From Nyssa sinensis (taxonomy: Eukaryota; Streptophyta; Magnoliopsida; Cornales; Nyssaceae): a stretch of 64,000 bases of DNA. Below, one piece after another: positions 33,521-45,829 of the stretch (the first letter of the stretch is position 1; each line of letters opens with the position of its first letter). Below the pieces are notes generated by a model. That model did not search any database and was not told the origin of the DNA. It saw nothing but the letters and a program-made list of their open reading frames with translations. Location: the NCBI GenBank assembly GCA_008638375.1, contig CM018052.1:20911071-20975070 (forward strand), written 5' to 3'. A program made the position numbers and the translations under genes.

Positions 33521-36500
33521 CTAGGATAATATAGGTCATGAGTGCACTAGATGAGGTTGAGTGTGCCGTGTATATTGCATGTGTGTGTGGAAAAAATTAG
33601 AACTGAAAAGAAAAGAGAGAGAGAGTAAGAGAGAGTGTGAGGGTCGGCTAAATGAGATTGAGTGTTGTGTATATAGTGGTGTGTGTGCATGCTATGATAG
33701 AATAGTGAGGGCGAGAGAAAGGGAAAAGAAAAAAAAAAGGAAGAAGAAGAGAAAATATGGCTTGCATGCAAACTTGAATCAGACCCTAGGAGCACAAGAA
33801 GGAATCAAAATCGAAGCAAAGAGAGAGAAGCCCCACTGTTAAGGTAAAAACACACCCAACCAAAAATTTTTTTTCTCTCTCTAAGAATCATGCTTTAAAG
33901 AATGCAAGTTAAAGATATTAGAATACATGTATGACCCTTGTTGTTACTATAGGAGAAAATAGGGATGAAATGGGGCAGTTTGGGCAGACCTTAGGATCTG
34001 CCATGGCCGAACCTAGTAGGATTTGGGTCATGATGAAAACTCGAATGAAACTTAAAAACAGTTGTAGGGCTAAAAAGAGCATGAAATTCAAAGCATTCTG
34101 CAACTTAAACCATATGAAATGGTTAAGAAACCATAAAGTTATAATGAGTTACAGGTAAGTCGGTAATGGAGTTCAATTGAACTCCATGGTTGGATTCAAG
34201 ACCTCAAACCAATGCCAAAACCTTTCCTTGACTCCCTAAAGAATAATAGAACTGAAAACAGAGGATAAAATGGCCTTAAAACTCACAAAATAGGAAGAAA
34301 AATCTCTAGGGTTTCGGATGAACAGTAGCTGTCGTGATGGGGAAGACAACCCTGTTTAGGTTAGGTCTGGATCTGGTTTCGAGTTATGGTCGGAACCCGC
34401 CTGACCGCATGAAAGGCTTAGTGGGACGGTGTTGTTTGGAGGATCGGTATTTAAATTTTAAACCACTTCAGGTCTATTTGGTTACGGAGTTAAAGAATTT
34501 GATTTGATATCTGTGTACAGAATAGGGATATCCTTTCTTGATTTGGCCCCTCTATCCGCTGTTTAGGTTAGGAATTCTTTGGAAAAAAAAAAAGGTAGGC
34601 AAAACTTGCGATAAGTGGGATTCGACCCACTGACTCGCGAGTGCATGAAACTTTATGCCAAAGGTTGGAACCACTGTGCCACCTTGGCACATGTGATATA
34701 GTTTTGACAAATAAATATATAATGTGACATTTAATAATTAAATTAATTATATTAGTTTAATTGTAGTAAATTGTCCCGTCACCCAAATAAACTAAATAAG
34801 TAGAGTATTTTAACTATTTTAGACATTCTGGACTCAACGGTGAAGTCTGATTTCTGAGATTAAGTTCTAAAAATTAAGACATGTAAAATAAAAAATTATC
34901 ATTTTACCCCTAATGATACCCGGAGCCAATTGAATATAAAAGGTAGTCCATCTTAACTTTTTTGGACAATGCAGACTCAACGGTAGAGTCCATTTTAGCA
35001 AACGAAGTACCGAAAAATATTACACGTAAAAATATAAAATCACAAAAACGCCCTAAGCTTAAAATAAACTATAGATACGCAAATTTAGATTTAGAAAAGT
35101 CTAAACTAATTATTTTCAACACTTTGAACCTAACAGTGACATCCTCTGGGAAAAAATAAGACCCGATAGCAAATTGAAAAATGATCGATACGTCCTTAAG
35201 ACTTAATGAAGCTATGAGAAGAGGGTAATTGGAATAGAAAGAGCTCTAAAATTAACAATTAAATTGTGTGATGCTTTAAACAAGAAAGTAACAGGGTCTT
35301 GAATTGTGACTATAGGGACCTTTGTTAAGGAAGGATTTTTGGACTAAAATTTTGGGACTTCAGGTGAGTTTTTATACCATGTTGAGGTGGATTTTCATTA
35401 TAGATATAAATATCGACTCTTTTTATGACTTTGATAACTGATGTCTTGTGAGTATTTTCATGTTATGCTTGAAGTGAATTTCTGTTATACACATAAATAT
35501 TGAACTCTTTTATGACCTTGATAATAGACATGCTTTGTTCGCTATCGTTTTGAATGACTTATTGATGTATATTGCCTTATAGCCTTTGATAATAGATACA
35601 TTGTGTCCATTGCTTATTTTAAACGATCCATTGATACCTATTTTCTTCTTTTGAATTAGAAAAATGTTTTGTAAGATAACACTATATAGTTTTATTTCTG
35701 ATTTTTAAACTATTTTAACTAAAAATTAAATATAGAACTTTCATTCGAATAACTGAGTTTATTATTGAGGTTATTGATTTTGGATATGACTTTAAATACA
35801 CCACCCTTCTATGATTGGTCACTCTTGAATAGATTGTGACTTTATTGAACACTACCACGGGGTATATTGGTGGCATTATTGAATATTGATCTCAGTCAGT
35901 TAGGTTTTAATTTGCTTGCCATTGAACCCCGCCCACGAGGTATATCAGTGATACTATTGAATATTGATCTCAATTAGTGAGGTTTTAATTTGTTAGCCAT
36001 AAAAGATGAATTTTAATGATTTAAGCCTTTATGAATATCGAATATGAACTATGATTGAATCATGATGTTGATTTGACTATGACTATTAATATTGAAAACT
36101 ACTTCGAACCATGTTTGAATTACAACACTGACCATCGTTATCAAACCTTGTTATTGAATCATTATTATGATTATGCTATGTTATCGATTTTTTATTTACG
36201 ACCGTGATTGAACTGAGATTTATTAAAAATGACTTTGATACTATTCTCTGATCTGCTGTACTTTGATATGACATATTTTAATCCCATATGAGTATAGTTA
36301 ATTCAGAATATACTACCAAGTAGTTTTGAAACCCTTGGCATGTTATAAAATACTCACTAAGCTGTCGAGCTCATTATAGATATTTACCATGTTTTCAGGT
36401 GAGGACTAGACAAACTTGCTTTCAGGTGATGCAGGATAAGTACTTAAGAGATGAAGTGAGTTCTTTTTAATGAGCCCTTGACCGAAAATAGACTAGACAC

Positions 36501-36745
36501 TTTTGGATTTTGTGTATTAAAGTTGTGTAATGTTATGATGCTCTTTGACTTAGAAGCTATGATCTTTAGTGATGATATTTTAAATCGACTGATTAAGTTG
36601 TGTAGCTTATTTTGTGGATGTGAAAAGAGAAAGCAATTTATTCCGCTGCGTAAATGGTAATTAGAATGGTTTTATAATCATTGAGAGGCCTTGGTGGCCG
36701 ATTACGAACCCCTAATCCGCATAGGCCGAGTTTTGGGTGGTGACA
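33034..36745 (+). mobile_element. Solo LTR-like block (Tekay-like Ty3/gypsy) nested in the Tat element
   Basis: The block starts near GTAATGCCCCGACCCG and ends GGGTGGTGACA, the same terminal words as the LTRs at 45312 and 54503. It shares with them a tRNA-like patch, ACTCAACGGT motifs and a TTTTCAGGTGA word near the end. Flanks TCTGC and TCTAG approximate a 5-bp duplication. Joining the flanks restores the end of the Tat integrase (RVPR then PWNIEHVCKYYQ stop). No second LTR, gag or pol lies inside, hence a solo LTR. Internal tandem repeats of about 100 bp occur at 35380-35560 and 35860-36000. Confidence 0.75.
34606..34690 (-). other. tRNA-like sequence with A and B boxes, inside an LTR
   Basis: On the minus strand, TGGCACAGTGG matches the Pol III A box and GGTCGAATCCC resembles the B box, about 50 bases apart, as in a tRNA with a long variable arm. 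Pairing of the acceptor stem is poor and no functional tRNA is claimed. A related patch lies at 46742-46812. Confidence 0.5.
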
Positions 36746-37905
36746 TCTAGGTACACGCTTCCCAATTGAATCTTCCAACCAATAAGTCGTAAGTCCGACG
36801 ATCTTAGTTACTTTAAAAGGCCCTTCCCAGTTAGTGGAGAGTTTTTTCATGGTGGGATCTTTAATGTTTAGAAACACCCTTCTTAGGACGAGATCTCTGA
36901 GCTGGAAATTAATGGGTTTTAACCCCTAGTTAAAACATTTAGCCATTCTCTGCTGGTAGGCTTTAACCCTAATCTGAGCTTGCTCGCGTTTTTCCTCCAA
37001 AAGATCTAGATATTTCACGAGCTTTTGGCCATTGGTCTCTTGGTCAAAGAGATGTGTTTTAAAGGTTGGCATGCCAATTTCAACAAGGACGATTGCCTTG
37101 GTGCCATAGACTAGTGAGAATGGTGTTTCGGTAGTTGGGAATCTTTTAATAGTGCGGTAAGTCCAGAGCACCTCTGGGAGCTCTTCGACCCATCTTCCCT
37201 TGGCTTCATCTAACCTTTTTTTATAGCTTTGAGGATAGTACGGTTGGTAACCTCAGCTTGCCCATTAGCTTAGGGATGCCCTGGAGAGGAGAATTGGTGA
37301 CTGATGTGTAAGTTTTCATAAAACATCCCAAATAATGACTCGGGGTGTACCGAACCTACACACAACATTTTTTCCAAGTGAAGTTCTTTATTTTTTACCT
37401 CTATGATATGCCTCAGCAGTTCAGCCTTTACCTATTTTGAGAAGTAATTGATGGCTACTAGCAGGAATCTCCTGTTCTGAGGGGCTTTTGGTAGTGGTCC
37501 TACAATGTCCATTCCCCATTGGGCAAAGGGCTAAGGACTCGAGATAGGGACGAGTTCATACTGAGGTTGGGACTGGTAAGAGGTGAAACGTTGGCATTTG
37601 TCACACTTCCAAACATATTCCTTAGCCTGTTTTAGCATACTGGGCCAATAATAGCCCTGAGTTAATGCTTGTTGGGCTATGGTCCTATTGCCATTATGGT
37701 TGCCACATATTCCCTCATGTATTTCTGCCAAAAAGTAATGGCCCTTTTCTAGAGTCAAGCATCGTAAGAGGGGTTGTGTGTAAGACCTTCGATAAAGTTT
37801 TTCTTTAAGAATAAAATATTGAGCTGCCCTTATTCGAATTCTTCTGGTATGATTTTTGTCCTCTAAAAGCAACCCTTTCCTTAGGTATTGAATGATAGGA
37901 GTCAT
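36638..37905 (-). pseudogene. Tat integrase (broken)
   Basis: The N-terminal zinc-binding segment at 37905-37531 shows H and H in HEGICGNHNG and the pair CDKCQRF. The core is disrupted by stops between 37530 and 37172. The C-terminal part at 37171-36926 (YRTIKRFPTTETPFSLVYGT) and 36877-36746 (LSTNWEGPFKVTKIVG, then TYWLEDSIGKRVPR) ends where the nested LTR block enters. The last codons (PWNIEHVCKYYQ) are at about 33025-32990. Integrase inserts the cDNA; this copy cannot. Confidence 0.9.
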
Positions 37906-37959
37906 CCAATTTGGAAATTGTTTTGAAATTTGAAGAGCTTGTACTATTTTAATACTAGG

Positions 37960-38420
37960 TTTTGACTATAGGATATCTTTACCATTGAATCCCTTTCTGG
38001 CTTAAGATAAGAGGCCATATTTGCTAAAGCGTCTACCCTAGAGTTCTGATTTCTTTCAATCTTCTGAATAATGAATTTACGGAAAGACTACTTTAGTGAT
38101 TTTACTATCTCTAAATACCTGATCATTCTATCATCTTTTGTAGAATATTCTCCCAAAACTTGCTAACTATAAGTTGAGAGTCAGAAAATGCATCAAGGTC
38201 TAAAGCTTCACATTCTAGTGCTAATTTTAACCCGAAGATGAGTGCCTCATACTCGACTTCATTGTTAGAGGCTCTGAACCCCAAGCTAATGGCTTTTTCA
38301 GTTATAATCCCCGTAAAGGACTGAAGTATTATACCTACTTTAGAGCCTTTGTCTGTAAATGAACCATTAATGTAAAGTAGTCATCCCGAAGTGTTTGTAA
38401 CAGTTTGAGTTTTCAAGCAC
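37960..38420 (-). pseudogene. Tat second (archaeal-type) RNase H domain
   Basis: A minus-strand frame reads LYINGSFTDKGSKVGIILQS, then SLGFRASNNEVEYEALIFGL, then DLDAFSDSQLI (38160-38400). The acidic residues of RNase H (Asp/Asn at the first strand, Glu in NNEVEYEAL, Asp in SDSQL) can be placed, although the first, usually DGS, is NGS here. This second RNase H beside the one at 38515-38868 is characteristic of Tat elements. Confidence 0.8.
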
Positions 38421-38514
38421 TATGTTCCAGTGAACTTAGCTATGAAGTTTGCTAATACTTGAGCTTTGAAAATAGTCTGTGGAACATAGGATATGTCAAA
38501 TTCTTCCAGTTCTA

Positions 38515-39701
38515 CTAACCATTGACCAGTCGTCCAAAAAATTCAAGTTTATGTAGGACTGATTTTAAAGGATAGGATGTAGGGATTATGATAAGATATG
38601 CTTGAAAGTATGGTCTGAGATTTCGAGGGGATATTACAAATGTTAAAACTAGTTTTTTAATTTCGGAGTAGCTTGTCTCCTTGTCCAGAAGTGTTTTATT
38701 GAAGTAGAAAATAGGCCTCTGAATTCTTTTGTCTTCCCTGACCAACGCAGAGCTGATGGCACATTCTGACACAACTAGGTACAAGAGTAGTTTTTCCCAT
38801 GGCACTAGTTTTAAAAGGAGTTCGGGAAGGCTAAATACTACTTGAGTTGTTGGAAGGCCTCTTCGCATTCAGAGGTCCATTCTAAAGCCTTAATCCCCTT
38901 TAAGGCTTTAAAGAATGAGAGGTACCGATCCGTAGATTTAGAGATGAACCTGTTTAGTGTTGTTATCCTTCCATTTAACCCTTGAATGTCTTTCTTAGTT
39001 GTAGGAGATTCTAGTTCAATCAAAGTCTTGATCTGTGTGGGGTTTGCCTCAATTCCTTTCTAGAAAACTAGGAAACTTAGGAATTTTCCATCTATGATCT
39101 CGAAGGTACATTTAGATGAGTTAAGTTTCATCTTGTGTTTCTTTAGGATGTTGAATGTTTGGCTTAAATGCTGGATGAGGTAACCCTTTCGAACACTTTT
39201 GACAAGCATATCATCAATGTAGACCTCCATTGTATTCTCAATCTAGAGGCCAAACATTCTATTTACAAGCCTCTAGTATGTAGCTCCAACGTTCTTCAAA
39301 CCGAACGTCAACACTCTATAACAATAGAGACCTCGCTCTGCTATAAAGGTTGTTTTCTCCTAGTTTGGAGGATACATTTAAATTTGATTGTACCGAGAGT
39401 AAGCATCTATGAAACTCATGAGTTCATGACCTGTTGTGGCATCAACAAGCTAATCAATCTTGGGAAGAGGAAAGTTGTCTTTAGGACAAGCTTTGTTAAA
39501 GTCAATATAATCAACACAGACCGTCCATTTGTCATTCTTCTTTTTTGTAAGAACTGTATTGGCAAGCCATTTTAGGTAGAATATTTCTCTTATCATTCCA
39601 GCATCAAGCAACCTCTTGATCTCCTCATTGATGATTTTGTGACATTCTGGGGCAAAGGTCATCCTTTTTTGCCATACTGGAGGATGGTCTGGATCCGTCA
39701 T
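38515..39701 (-). pseudogene. Tat reverse transcriptase and first RNase H (broken)
   Basis: RT begins with MTDPDHPPVWQKRMTFAPE and RLLDAGMIRE (39701-39570), then VCVDYIDFNKACPKDNFPLP. The catalytic box YIDDM is intact at 39210-39221. The thumb region includes TTKKDIQGLNGRITTLNRFI (about 38995-38935). The RNase H-like segment 38868-38515 has PIFYFNKTLLDKETSYSEIK. Several in-frame stops are spread through the domain. In a working element this enzyme makes and trims the cDNA. Confidence 0.92.
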
Positions 39702-39986
39702 CAGTTTGTGAGAGATGAAATTAGGATCTATTCACTCCATATCCTTTGTCTCCCAAGCAAATACTGAAAGATTATCTTTTAAGAATTTAACAATTTTATT
39801 TTGCTTTGAAAGAGACAAAGTCGAGCCTATGTGCAAGTATTTTCCCTTTTCTTTAGTTCTAACAAGCACTTTGATGGGTTCTTCCATGGGATGACATTAT
39901 AGGGAAACTTAGTTTCCATGACCATATATTCAGAAATCAATGTCTTTTGGTCGTCTCTCTCTCCTATCATGGTCGATATGTCAATT

Positions 39987-40241
39987 CTACCTATCGGAAA
40001 GCTGAGGTTCCCCGTCAAATCCTGCCATTATGGTAATAGTTGCTCTGATGTCCTTTGAATCGAGTTTCATGTGTTTAAAGGGTTCATAGAATAGCACGTT
40101 AGTAGAGTTTTCAGTGTCTATAAGGACCATCCTGATCTCAAAATTAGCAATTTTGAGTGAGACGACAAGAGCATGGCTATGCGGGCAGTGTATCCCAATA
40201 AGGTCTAGTTTAGAGAACTGGGTATGAGGTTCTGATTTCAT
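39987..40241 (-). pseudogene. Tat aspartic protease remnant
   Basis: The ORF contains RMVLIDTENSTNVLFYEPF, corresponding to the usual LIDTGSSVDILF of Tat proteases. The catalytic Asp is present but the following Gly-Ser is changed to Glu-Asn, so cleavage activity is doubtful. It sits between gag and RT as expected. Confidence 0.82.
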
Positions 40242-40479
40242 CTTTTTCTCAATGGCCGAGATCTGGATGATGTGGGGCTTTGCCCTTGCCTCCCAAGCGT
40301 ATCTTTTCCTAGCTCAGTTGGACATCCCCGTCATTGTATTGTTAACGTGGAGTATGAAGATGACTTGATTATTTTATTGATACTGATCATTTCGAACTTT
40401 CCTTTATTCAGGCCTTTGCTTTGGCCTCTATTGAGGGGGTCTTTTGTCCTGGGGGATTTACTTCCCATCTTGGCAAACA

Positions 40480-42094
40480 AACTCTGTTAACCATCTTTTT
40501 GTGATGAGATGCTCTATCTGCTACTTTAGAGCTCTGCACTCTTCAGTCATATGCCCCTACTCTTTATAAAAATCACAATATTTGTTTCGATTCCTTGAGT
40601 TAGGGTTGCTTGTCAATGGTTCCGGCCACTTCAGATTTTCACGCGTCTGAATTAGTTGGAGTATATGAGTAAGAGAAGCATTCAGCAAGGTAAAAGTCCT
40701 ATATCTTCTAGAATCAAAGTTGTTCTGGGCTCTGGATGCTATTTTCTAGTCGGGACTCCTAATCCTCTTTTTGTTGGCGTTGTTATCCCTCTTTTGAACT
40801 TGCTCGTCCTTCTAAGCTTATTTTTTTGCTTTCTGGAAGGATGCTTTCGTATATTTGAGATTAATATACTTCTGCATTCTGTCCATAAGTATCGTCATAT
40901 CGACGAGGGGATTTTTGGTTAAGGAATCCTGGAAGTGTCCAAGCCCGAGGCCTGAAGTGAGGGGGGCCACTAGGAAACTTGAACTACAGTCGGTTGTCTT
41001 CGTGAGCTTGGTATTAAAACGAGCTATGTATTCTCGAAGTGATTCTTGTTTTACTTGTTTCATAGTTAGTAAAGATTCTAGTCTTTTTCTCAACTTCTTG
41101 CTCATCAAGAATCGGTCAAGAAATAACCTACTAAACTCATAAAAATTGCTGATCGATTTTTGGGAAAGGTTGTGGAACCACTTAAGGGTGGTACCCTTGA
41201 GGCTGGTCACGCAAGTTCGACACATGAAGGCATCGGTAGCCTTATGCAAAGCCATTGTGTGTTGATAATGAGATAAGTGGTTCCCAAGATCCTCAAACCC
41301 GTCATAGAGAGTGAATTTTGGGACAACAAACTTCATGGGTCGCTCCTCTGCCATTATGGTAAAAGTGAATGGCGTAAAAAACCTACCAAGCAGTTTACTT
41401 AGCTCGTCTTGTTCTGGAAGGATGTGGAACCCCTTGGTTGATATAAATTGATCCTAAGAGTTTACTATCTCCTCTACCCTCTGAGGTGCTTTGGGTAAGA
41501 CCTGTTATACGATCGATATCCGTTGTTGGTCTCGTCTCGTGTTTTCGGGCTTCGAATTCACTAGGGGAGGTCGTCTAGCAACAATTAAGGGGTGCTACTC
41601 TCCCAAGACTGACAAGTTAAGGACCTCGGGAGGCTGAAGTCCTAGTTGTACTAGATTGTCTCCAAAGACCGTTGGGATTGGTATTCTCGTTCTACTCTAG
41701 TAATGGACAGTAGGATGGAACATCAGCATTCATCTTCTCATAACTGTTGATGATTGGGGATCAGTCCTCAAATGGATGATACCATAAGCGTGTATCGACT
41801 ACACATTAGGTAACTCCTCATTATGGGATCCTCCGCCCTTGGCGGCGGCGGCGGGAGGCTGAGGTCCTCCGTGAACAGTGTTAGCAGTGGAAGGAGGATT
41901 ATTCCGCTAGTTCTGAGCCAGTGAGACCAGAGCTTGTGACATAGCAGTGAGTTGTTCTTGTATTTGATCGGACTGTCGTTAAATCTGATCAAGCTATTGT
42001 TGTAAACGAAAGGGTGTTTGTCCCCTTCCTTTTCCAACAGGAGGTTGATTCTGAGGGTTTTGGCAATTCTTTCTTGGACGAAGGTTGGGAGCCA
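40480..42094 (-). pseudogene. Tat gag (broken)
   Basis: The likely start is the ATG at 42094 (MAPNLRPRKNCQNPQNQPPV). A Gln/Pro-rich region with several stops follows. The Retrotrans_gag domain is open at 41354-40818: PMKFVVPKFTLYDGFEDLGN, KGTTLKWFHNLSQKSISNF, and ESLLTMKQVKQESLREYIAR. Near 40590-40540 a zinc-knuckle-like YCDFYKE.GHMTEEC remains, with a stop inside. Gag forms the particle around the RNA. Confidence 0.87.
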
Positions 42095-42181
42095 TTGATT
42101 TTTAGAAGAAGAAGATAGTAGATTTGTTGTTTGAAGAAAAAATAGTAAGAACGATTGTCATTCTTACAGACAGTGCCAAAC

Positions 42182-42690
42182 TAATGTTACATTTTTCTGG
42201 TCTGAAGGCTTCTCCAAACTAATGTTGCACTTTGCTGGTCTCAAGGCTTCTCCTTCCGAACTACCTATCAAGAACTTGAAGTTAAAGGATCACCGGGAAA
42301 GCTTCGGTGCTAGTCGCTTCAATGATAAAGTTAGTGATGAAAAAGAGACTGTAATTCAAGAGAAGAATTAAACATAATTTGAAAGCATACCTTATAGCCT
42401 TATTTATAGGTTGTAGATCTCCTGAGTTAGGTAGGATTAGGATTCGTGAAAGTAGGGATTTGATGATATCCAAAAGATAGTAGTTTCCATATTGAACTCT
42501 GTTTTCTTATATTGAGATCGGTATCCTATGGAAGGCAGTGACCAGTTCAGAACCCCTTACCCCTAAAATGTCTATATCTATTCCGTCGTACGAACCAATT
42601 ACCCTAAGATCTGTCTATCGAAGAACTCTTAGGAGACATGTGTCATGCCTTGGTAACTCTAAATTGTTATAGTCAAATTATGGTATTTTA
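42182..42690 (-). repeat. 5' LTR of the Tat element
   Basis: This partner of 29329-29839 has a minus-strand TATA box (TATAAATA at 42401-42408). On the minus strand the LTR ends ...AACATTA and is followed by TTTGGCACTGTCTG (42167-42180), a worn form of the TTGGCGCCGTCTG start of the internal region seen in many plant gypsy elements. Confidence 0.9.
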
Positions 42691-42695
42691 CTTTC

Positions 42696-43292
42696 TTTGT
42701 TATTAAATTTTTGCTTTTCTATAAAAACAAAGCAAAATGGCATGTGCAATAATGAAGCTGACCAAGCCAAGGGTTGAAAGAACCCTAGTAGTCGGTTCAC
42801 AAGATCAGGATCACGTTTTCCTTTAAGAGCGTGAAGAATCTTGAGAAATGTTTTTTGATTGATTATACTTGTTGATTTGTATCAAACCTATTTCGATTAT
42901 GATATTTGTCTTAATATATCCGCTTGATCATTGATCAATTTTTAGGATGATTTGATCATCGGGATGAGGGATGTCACTCAAAATGTGGCCCCTCTACCAA
43001 TTTTTAGAATGATTGTTGATCAATTAATGAAAAGGTTACAAGTAATGGTGGAGGTTTCTTTTCTCATAAAGTCAAACTTGTGTGTAGGTGTTTTCATTTG
43101 TGTAAAAGCAAAGACGGTGAATTAGAATTTGAATAAATTCAATTACGAAACCCCAATTACATTCACCTACGAAATAAAGTCCATATTTTTCCTCAAATGT
43201 TTTCTCGAATTGACTTTTTGAGCAATTCTTACTTTTAAATTATACAAATATTAACAAATGGATTAGGATTTTTTTTTGTATGATATACGTAC

Positions 43293-43323
<31 letters not shown>

Positions 43324-44449
43324 TACATAGTAGGAGATGAACCTATTATATAGAAAGAAGAGGGAAAAAACCTTCGTTTTTAAAGTTTTTAGTAAGGTTA
43401 AAATTGGTATTCTAGAAAATATTTGAGATGACATCAACATAATCAGTTAATCAGCTAACAGTTAACCAATCGATAAAAGATTTTTTTATTGACATTAAAT
43501 TCATTTTATTTTTTCAAATTATAAGGGAAGCGTGTGTAATATCAATAAAGTTCAGGAAAAGTCAATATAATTTAAATTTTTTATACAATTACGGAAGAAT
43601 GATAAGTCTAACCTAAGATTGTATTTATGAGAAGCCTTGAATCTATACTGTATTTGAAATGGTATTCTTACAACACCGATAGGACCTCAATTCTTTCACT
43701 TTCACCTTTGTGTTTATAAAAGTTGTATTAAAAATGTGCTCGATTATTTAGTTTAAGTTTTTGAAATTATTTTTATGTTAATTATGTTTTTCCAAGTATA
43801 TTTTTGTACTTTGAAAAAACAATCCAAAACACTTGAGATTGACTTAATTATCAAATTAATCTTAATATGGAGTTTTAAAGGAAAACACCTTAATTAAAGT
43901 TAAATGATTAGTCTAAATGATGATTCAAGATGCTAGATATAAGTGTTTAAACAACCAACACTTGGAAGTTAAAAATGAATCTTATAAGCAGAATAAATGG
44001 GGATGATGTAGCTGTTGTCCCAATTGTTTAAAAACCTTATATTTGATGTAAATGAATTCCAACAAAATTCAAAGGACGCTCCAATGGAATTAGAATGTGA
44101 GGGATTTTATCATAATCCTAATTGTGTTATTTGAGCTATAATAAGACGAGCGTAACTAAATAATGTTACATTGCACTCAAATATGGTGCTAATATGAAAT
44201 ATATCTATTTAAGGTTTCTTAGGAGAGAAAGAGAATCAAAGAGTGCTTTAAAAGCACAAAGTGAGTAATTCGGTTTCCTAAAATGGTAAATTGAATGCGA
44301 TATTGTTAAACATGTTATTTTGTGTTTTAACAAGCAAAGCATTATGCTATATTCTCTATTGATGAAATTCAAGTACATTTTATAAGTATGTTTGAGAACT
44401 AGATTTGCAAATTCATAAATAATCACATGATTCAGAACGTGTTTCTGTA
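42696..44449. other. AT-rich DNA, no gene recognised
   Basis: Sequence right of the Tat element. It may be the beginning of the LTR remnant that becomes recognisable by about 44450, but no LTR start was found. (CA)n/(AT)n lies at 43290-43325. Confidence 0.5.
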
Positions 44450-45311
44450 AATGCCATTACATTGGCCCTTTTTATTATGTCCTTACCAGGAGACCAAAAG
44501 TCAATAGGCCCGTAAGTAGGCCAGAGATCACTTCAGTGTCACTATAAGTGATTGTCATTATATATGACATTCTATTCAAAATCCGAGTCGCCATTGATTC
44601 TTCCGTTCTGATCATTATAATGGGCATGCTAAATTATATTTGATATCTGTTATGAACTTTATGGGGTTACTACTTGCTATTCCAATGTTTAAATGGCAAT
44701 TTTGTTTTTGAAAATGCATTTGAAATGTTTCAGTAATGCTTGATATCCATGGTTTTATTTAAAATTCTTTTATTATAAAAAAATAATAATAATAATAATT
44801 AACAGGGCATTGGTATTATTCATTGAGCTTTGTTAGCTCACTTCATTTCCCAACCAATTTTTCAGGAAATGAAGTTTAAGATGGGGAGGGAACTTAATCA
44901 AGAAGGGTTTGTAAAATTTCATAATGAGACTTGCAAATATCTCTTTTGAGCCTATGTAGGCTTTTGTATATATACAATAGTCATTTTGTGTGTTAGCCAG
45001 TTATAGGTGTAAATAACTTGTAATGAATTTTATGAGTGTGAGTTTGATATTAAATTTAGATTTTCTTTGATCGAATGGGGTTGGTAGGAGTTTGATGTGG
45101 ACTTGACAAGTTAAAAATCTTACGCTTTTGCTATATTAATAAACTATCGATTATATAGCCCATTAGATTCTATATGAGGCCTCAGTGGCTGGTCATAGAC
45201 CAGAACTCCATCTTACATGGGGTTATGGGTCGTGACAGAGTGGTATCAGAACTTAAGTTAGGGAGAGAACTTAAGGAAGAAGGGTTGTAAAATTGTATAG
45301 CGAGACTTGCA
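44450..45311 (+). repeat. Rearranged LTR remnant with primer-binding site
   Basis: The 3' end of a Tekay-like LTR (GAGCTTTGTTAGCTCA near 44824; ends GGGTCGTGACA at 45237) is followed by GAGTGGTATCAGAAC (45238-45252), a good match to the initiator-Met tRNA primer site. Directly after it, LTR sequence equivalent to 44883 onward starts again (GGGAGAGAACTTAA, 45259) and runs to 45311, where the 12.3-kb element enters. It continues at 57603-57902. Confidence 0.75.
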
Positions 45312-45744
45312 TGTAATACCCTGACCCAAATTTCGAGCCTTGTCAACCCGAGCCGTTAGGGCTTCAAGTTTTAATATGGAATAAAAGGGATGGTGTGGAA
45401 ATTCAATGGTTTTGAATATATGGATGAATGGCAAGGCAAACGAATAGCCAAAAAAAAGAAATAAATAAAAATAAAAATAAAAATAAAAATAAAACAAAGA
45501 AAAAAATAAAAAATAAAAATAAAATAAAATAATAATTAGAAAGAAAAAAATGAGAAATTGAATGTGTGGACAATATATATATAGATATATATATATGTGT
45601 GTGTGTGTGTGTAGATATATAGGTATAAATATATATATGTGAAGGTGTAAATAGGTGAAGCAGTTACAACATGTAACCGTGCGTTAAACAAAAAAAAAGA
45701 GGAAACTGAAGGGGGAGTGATAGGCACAGGAAGGGAAATGAAAG

Positions 45745-45794
<50 letters not shown>

Positions 45795-45798
45795 AGAG

Positions 45799-45829
<31 letters not shown>

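Larger units (their letters stand above)
29329..42690 (-). mobile_element. Ty3/gypsy retrotransposon, Tat lineage, decayed
   Basis: The element has LTRs at both ends (511 and 509 bp) and CTTTC target duplications (29324-29328 and 42691-42695). On the minus strand the order is 5' LTR, primer-binding region, gag, protease, RT, RNase H, a second RNase H, integrase, tandem array, antisense ORF, 3' LTR. Integrase after RT marks Ty3/gypsy. The additional RNase H and the extra antisense ORF downstream of pol are hallmarks of the Tat group. Frequent in-frame TAG/TAA/TGA codons, many explicable by C-to-T change, show it is old. Removing the nested block at 33034-36745 gives about 9.65 kb. The two LTRs differ at many sites. 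Confidence 0.93.

Noticed and set aside
33561..33842. 93-codon plus-strand ORF rich in Arg/Glu/Lys
   Set aside because: It is produced by GA-rich simple sequence inside the nested LTR block.
34606..34690. A functional tRNA gene
   Set aside because: Internal promoter boxes are present but acceptor-stem pairing and anticodon-loop geometry are poor, and it lies inside an LTR.
37172..38514. A host gene between the Tat domains
   Set aside because: The fragments belong to the second RNase H and integrase of the element in broken frames.
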